Assembly: GCF_039542305.1 (NCBI RefSeq)
Contig: NZ_BAABHW010000002.1
Coordinates: 62,001 to 126,000, forward strand
DNA length: 64,000 nucleotides
Reading direction: 5' to 3'
Origin: Roseibacterium beibuensis
Lineage (GTDB): Bacteria; Pseudomonadota; Alphaproteobacteria; Rhodobacterales; Rhodobacteraceae
Numbering within the stretch: position 1 is the stretch's first letter; every line of letters begins with the position of its first letter. Shown here in pieces: positions 62,937 to 64,000 of this stretch. Made by a program: the position numbers and the translations under genes. The notes below the pieces were generated by a model. The model was not told the DNA's origin, did not search any database, and was given only the letters and a program-made list of their open reading frames with translations.

Positions 62937-63215
62937 TCAGGTCCAGTTCGGCAGATGACCGCCGGGAAGCGCCGTGCGGATGGTCACGACGTCCTGCGGC
63001 GGCCATCCCAGCGCACCGACCGCCGAGATCACCCATTGATCGTCCATCAGGACGAAATCGAGCACCGAGGCCAGGAACTCGGGCTCGGCGGCGCGCGCGC
63101 GCAGATCCGCTTCGCTGACGCCGGTCGCCCCCATGAACACCGGCAAGAGGTCTTCGTCTCCGGCCAGCCATCCCAGCACCTGCAGGGCGCGCGTTTCGGC
63201 AACTTCTTGCTTCAT
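62937..63215 (-). CDS. DUF3572 protein
   Basis: The protein has 92 residues and matches the alphaproteobacterial DUF3572 family (MKQEVAETRALQVLGWLAGDE, GVSEADLRARAAEPEFLASVLDFVL, then LGWPPQDVVTIR). The gene is typically placed beside pleD, as here (divergent, 89 bases apart). Function is unknown. Confidence 0.85.
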   Translation of the reverse strand: MKQEVAETRALQVLGWLAGDEDLLPVFMGATGVSEADLRARAAEPEFLASVLDFVLMDDQWVISAVGALGWPPQDVVTIRTALPGGHLPNWT

Positions 63216-63304
63216 TGCGAAGGGATCCCTCCGAGTTAAAGGGTTTGTTAACTATTCCGCGCGACACCTTTAGTATTCTGGATGGACCAGCGTACGAGGA
63301 AGGC

Positions 63305-64000
63305 ATGACGGGGCGAATTCTGATCGTTGACGATGTAGCGACGAATCGCATCGTCATGAAGGTCAAACTGGCCCAAGCCTGCTACACCGTGGAACAAGCC
63401 GGAAGCGGCGCCGAGGCGCTGCGCGCGGCGCGGCAGGGACGGCCGGACCTGATCCTTCTTGACGTGGCGATGCCCGACATGACGGGGGTGGAGGTGTGCC
63501 AACAGCTCAAGGCGGACCCGCAGACCGCCGATATCCCCGTCATCCTGATCACCGCCAAATCGGACCGCGACGCGAAAATGGCGGGATTGGTGGCCGGGGC
63601 CGATGATTTCCTGACCAAGCCGGTGGACGAGGTGACGCTGCTGGCGCGGGTACGCTCGCTCCTGCGGGCGCGCGACGCGGTGCGCGAATTGCACGAACGC
63701 CACGAGGCGGGCGTACCACTGGGCCTTGCCGAGGCGCCGGCCGGGTTCACCGCAATCGAGCATCCTGCGCGGATCGGCGTCGTCGCCCCCGGCGCACGCA
63801 ACGCCGTGATCTGGAAGTCGGCCCTCGACCTGCGCCTGCGCGACGAGGTGGTGATCCTGCCGCGCGAGGCGGCGCTTGCCGAAAGCGACACGGAGGGCGG
63901 GCCGGCCCCGGACGTTTTCGTGATCGCGGCAGACCTGGCGCGGCGCGACGACGGGCTGCGCCTGTTGTCGGACCTGCGCTCGCGGCCCCATACGCGGCAC
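63305..64000 (+). CDS. pleD: PleD-type response regulator/diguanylate cyclase (5' part)
   Basis: 232 codons are present before the window ends. The first receiver domain (1-120) has VDDVATN acidic pocket, phospho-acceptor D53 in LILLDVAMPDMTG, and LITAKSD/KPVDE switch residues. A second, degenerate receiver domain begins at about residue 150. A GGDEF domain is expected beyond the window edge. PleD couples phosphorylation to c-di-GMP synthesis and, in relatives, polar development. The ATG at 63305 has a GAGGAAGG leader. Confidence 0.9.
   Translation, partial: MTGRILIVDDVATNRIVMKVKLAQACYTVEQAGSGAEALRAARQGRPDLILLDVAMPDMTGVEVCQQLKADPQTADIPVILITAKSDRDAKMAGLVAGADDFLTKPVDEVTLLARVRSLLRARDAVRELHERHEAGVPLGLAEAPAGFTAIEHPARIGVVAPGARNAVIWKSALDLRLRDEVVILPREAALAESDTEGGPAPDVFVIAADLARRDDGLRLLSDLRSRPHTRH

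Noticed and set aside
63236..63252. CtrA-like site TTAA-N8-TTAAC between DUF3572 and pleD
   Set aside because: The CtrA consensus needs a seven-base spacer; this has eight. It is too weak to list as a feature.
1..64000. CRISPR arrays, rRNA operons, complete insertion sequences, riboswitches
   Set aside because: No regularly spaced repeats, rRNA signature sequences, transposase frames with terminal repeats or known riboswitch cores were seen.

Overview
The window is high-GC chromosomal DNA, almost certainly from a Rhodobacterales (Rhodobacter/Roseobacter group) alphaproteobacterium. The evidence is the gene set (glyA-type SHMT, two-domain MaeB, hom-glpX-recJ, DUF3572 next to pleD, PrpE), the dense overlapping operons, and FNR-type boxes ahead of respiratory genes. 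No rRNA, CRISPR array or complete insertion sequence was seen; there is one tRNA (Glu, TTC).

Layout. (1) 1-8.6 kb: the 5' part of a LiuR-like merR gene, then a lower-GC accessory island. The island holds an unrecognised two-gene cassette (soluble plus membrane protein), a degraded phage tail module whose last tail protein carries a PL7 alginate-lyase domain, an HNH_5-type nuclease-like protein, and a frameshifted phage-like gene. (2) 8.9-12.6 kb: an acyl-CoA ligase, a membrane protein that looks like a catalytically dead M48 peptidase, and an exported protein. (3) 12.6-17.3 kb: a tightly coupled nucleoside-salvage operon cdd-deoA-deoB-(52-aa membrane protein)-add-upp. (4) 17.5-26.8 kb: prpE, maeB, nadK, glyA, a fatty-acid desaturase, a TetR regulator with a clear operator, and a small lipoprotein. 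(5) 26.9-32.4 kb: hom, a ceramidase-like membrane hydrolase, glpX, an isochorismatase-like hydrolase, recJ and tRNA-Glu. (6) 32.4-35.2 kb: a P-loop kinase-like accessory gene, an HPt protein and argE.

(7) 35.3-56.8 kb is the most striking part: a complete 13-gene complex I operon (nuoA-B-CD-E-F-G-H-I-J-K-L-M-N) next to an NsrR-like Rrf2 regulator and the whole cytochrome bd set cydD-C-A-B-X. The complex I is not of the mitochondrial/alphaproteobacterial type: NuoC and NuoD are fused and NuoG has the complete extra N7 cluster motif. FNR-like boxes lie ahead of nuoA, in the nsrR/cydD divergent region, and (perfect consensus) ahead of cydA. The segment therefore reads as a low-oxygen/NO-responsive respiratory island that feeds NADH electrons through quinol to an NO-tolerant oxidase.

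(8) 56.8-64 kb: an ABC1/UbiB kinase, an H-NOX-like protein coupled to an HNOBA-GGDEF diguanylate cyclase, a non-pyrrolysine MttB-family methyltransferase, a HAD phosphatase, a MarR regulator, DUF3572 and the start of pleD. The H-NOX-like protein appears to have lost its haem-ligating histidine, so this pair may be a sensor that no longer uses haem in the canonical way.
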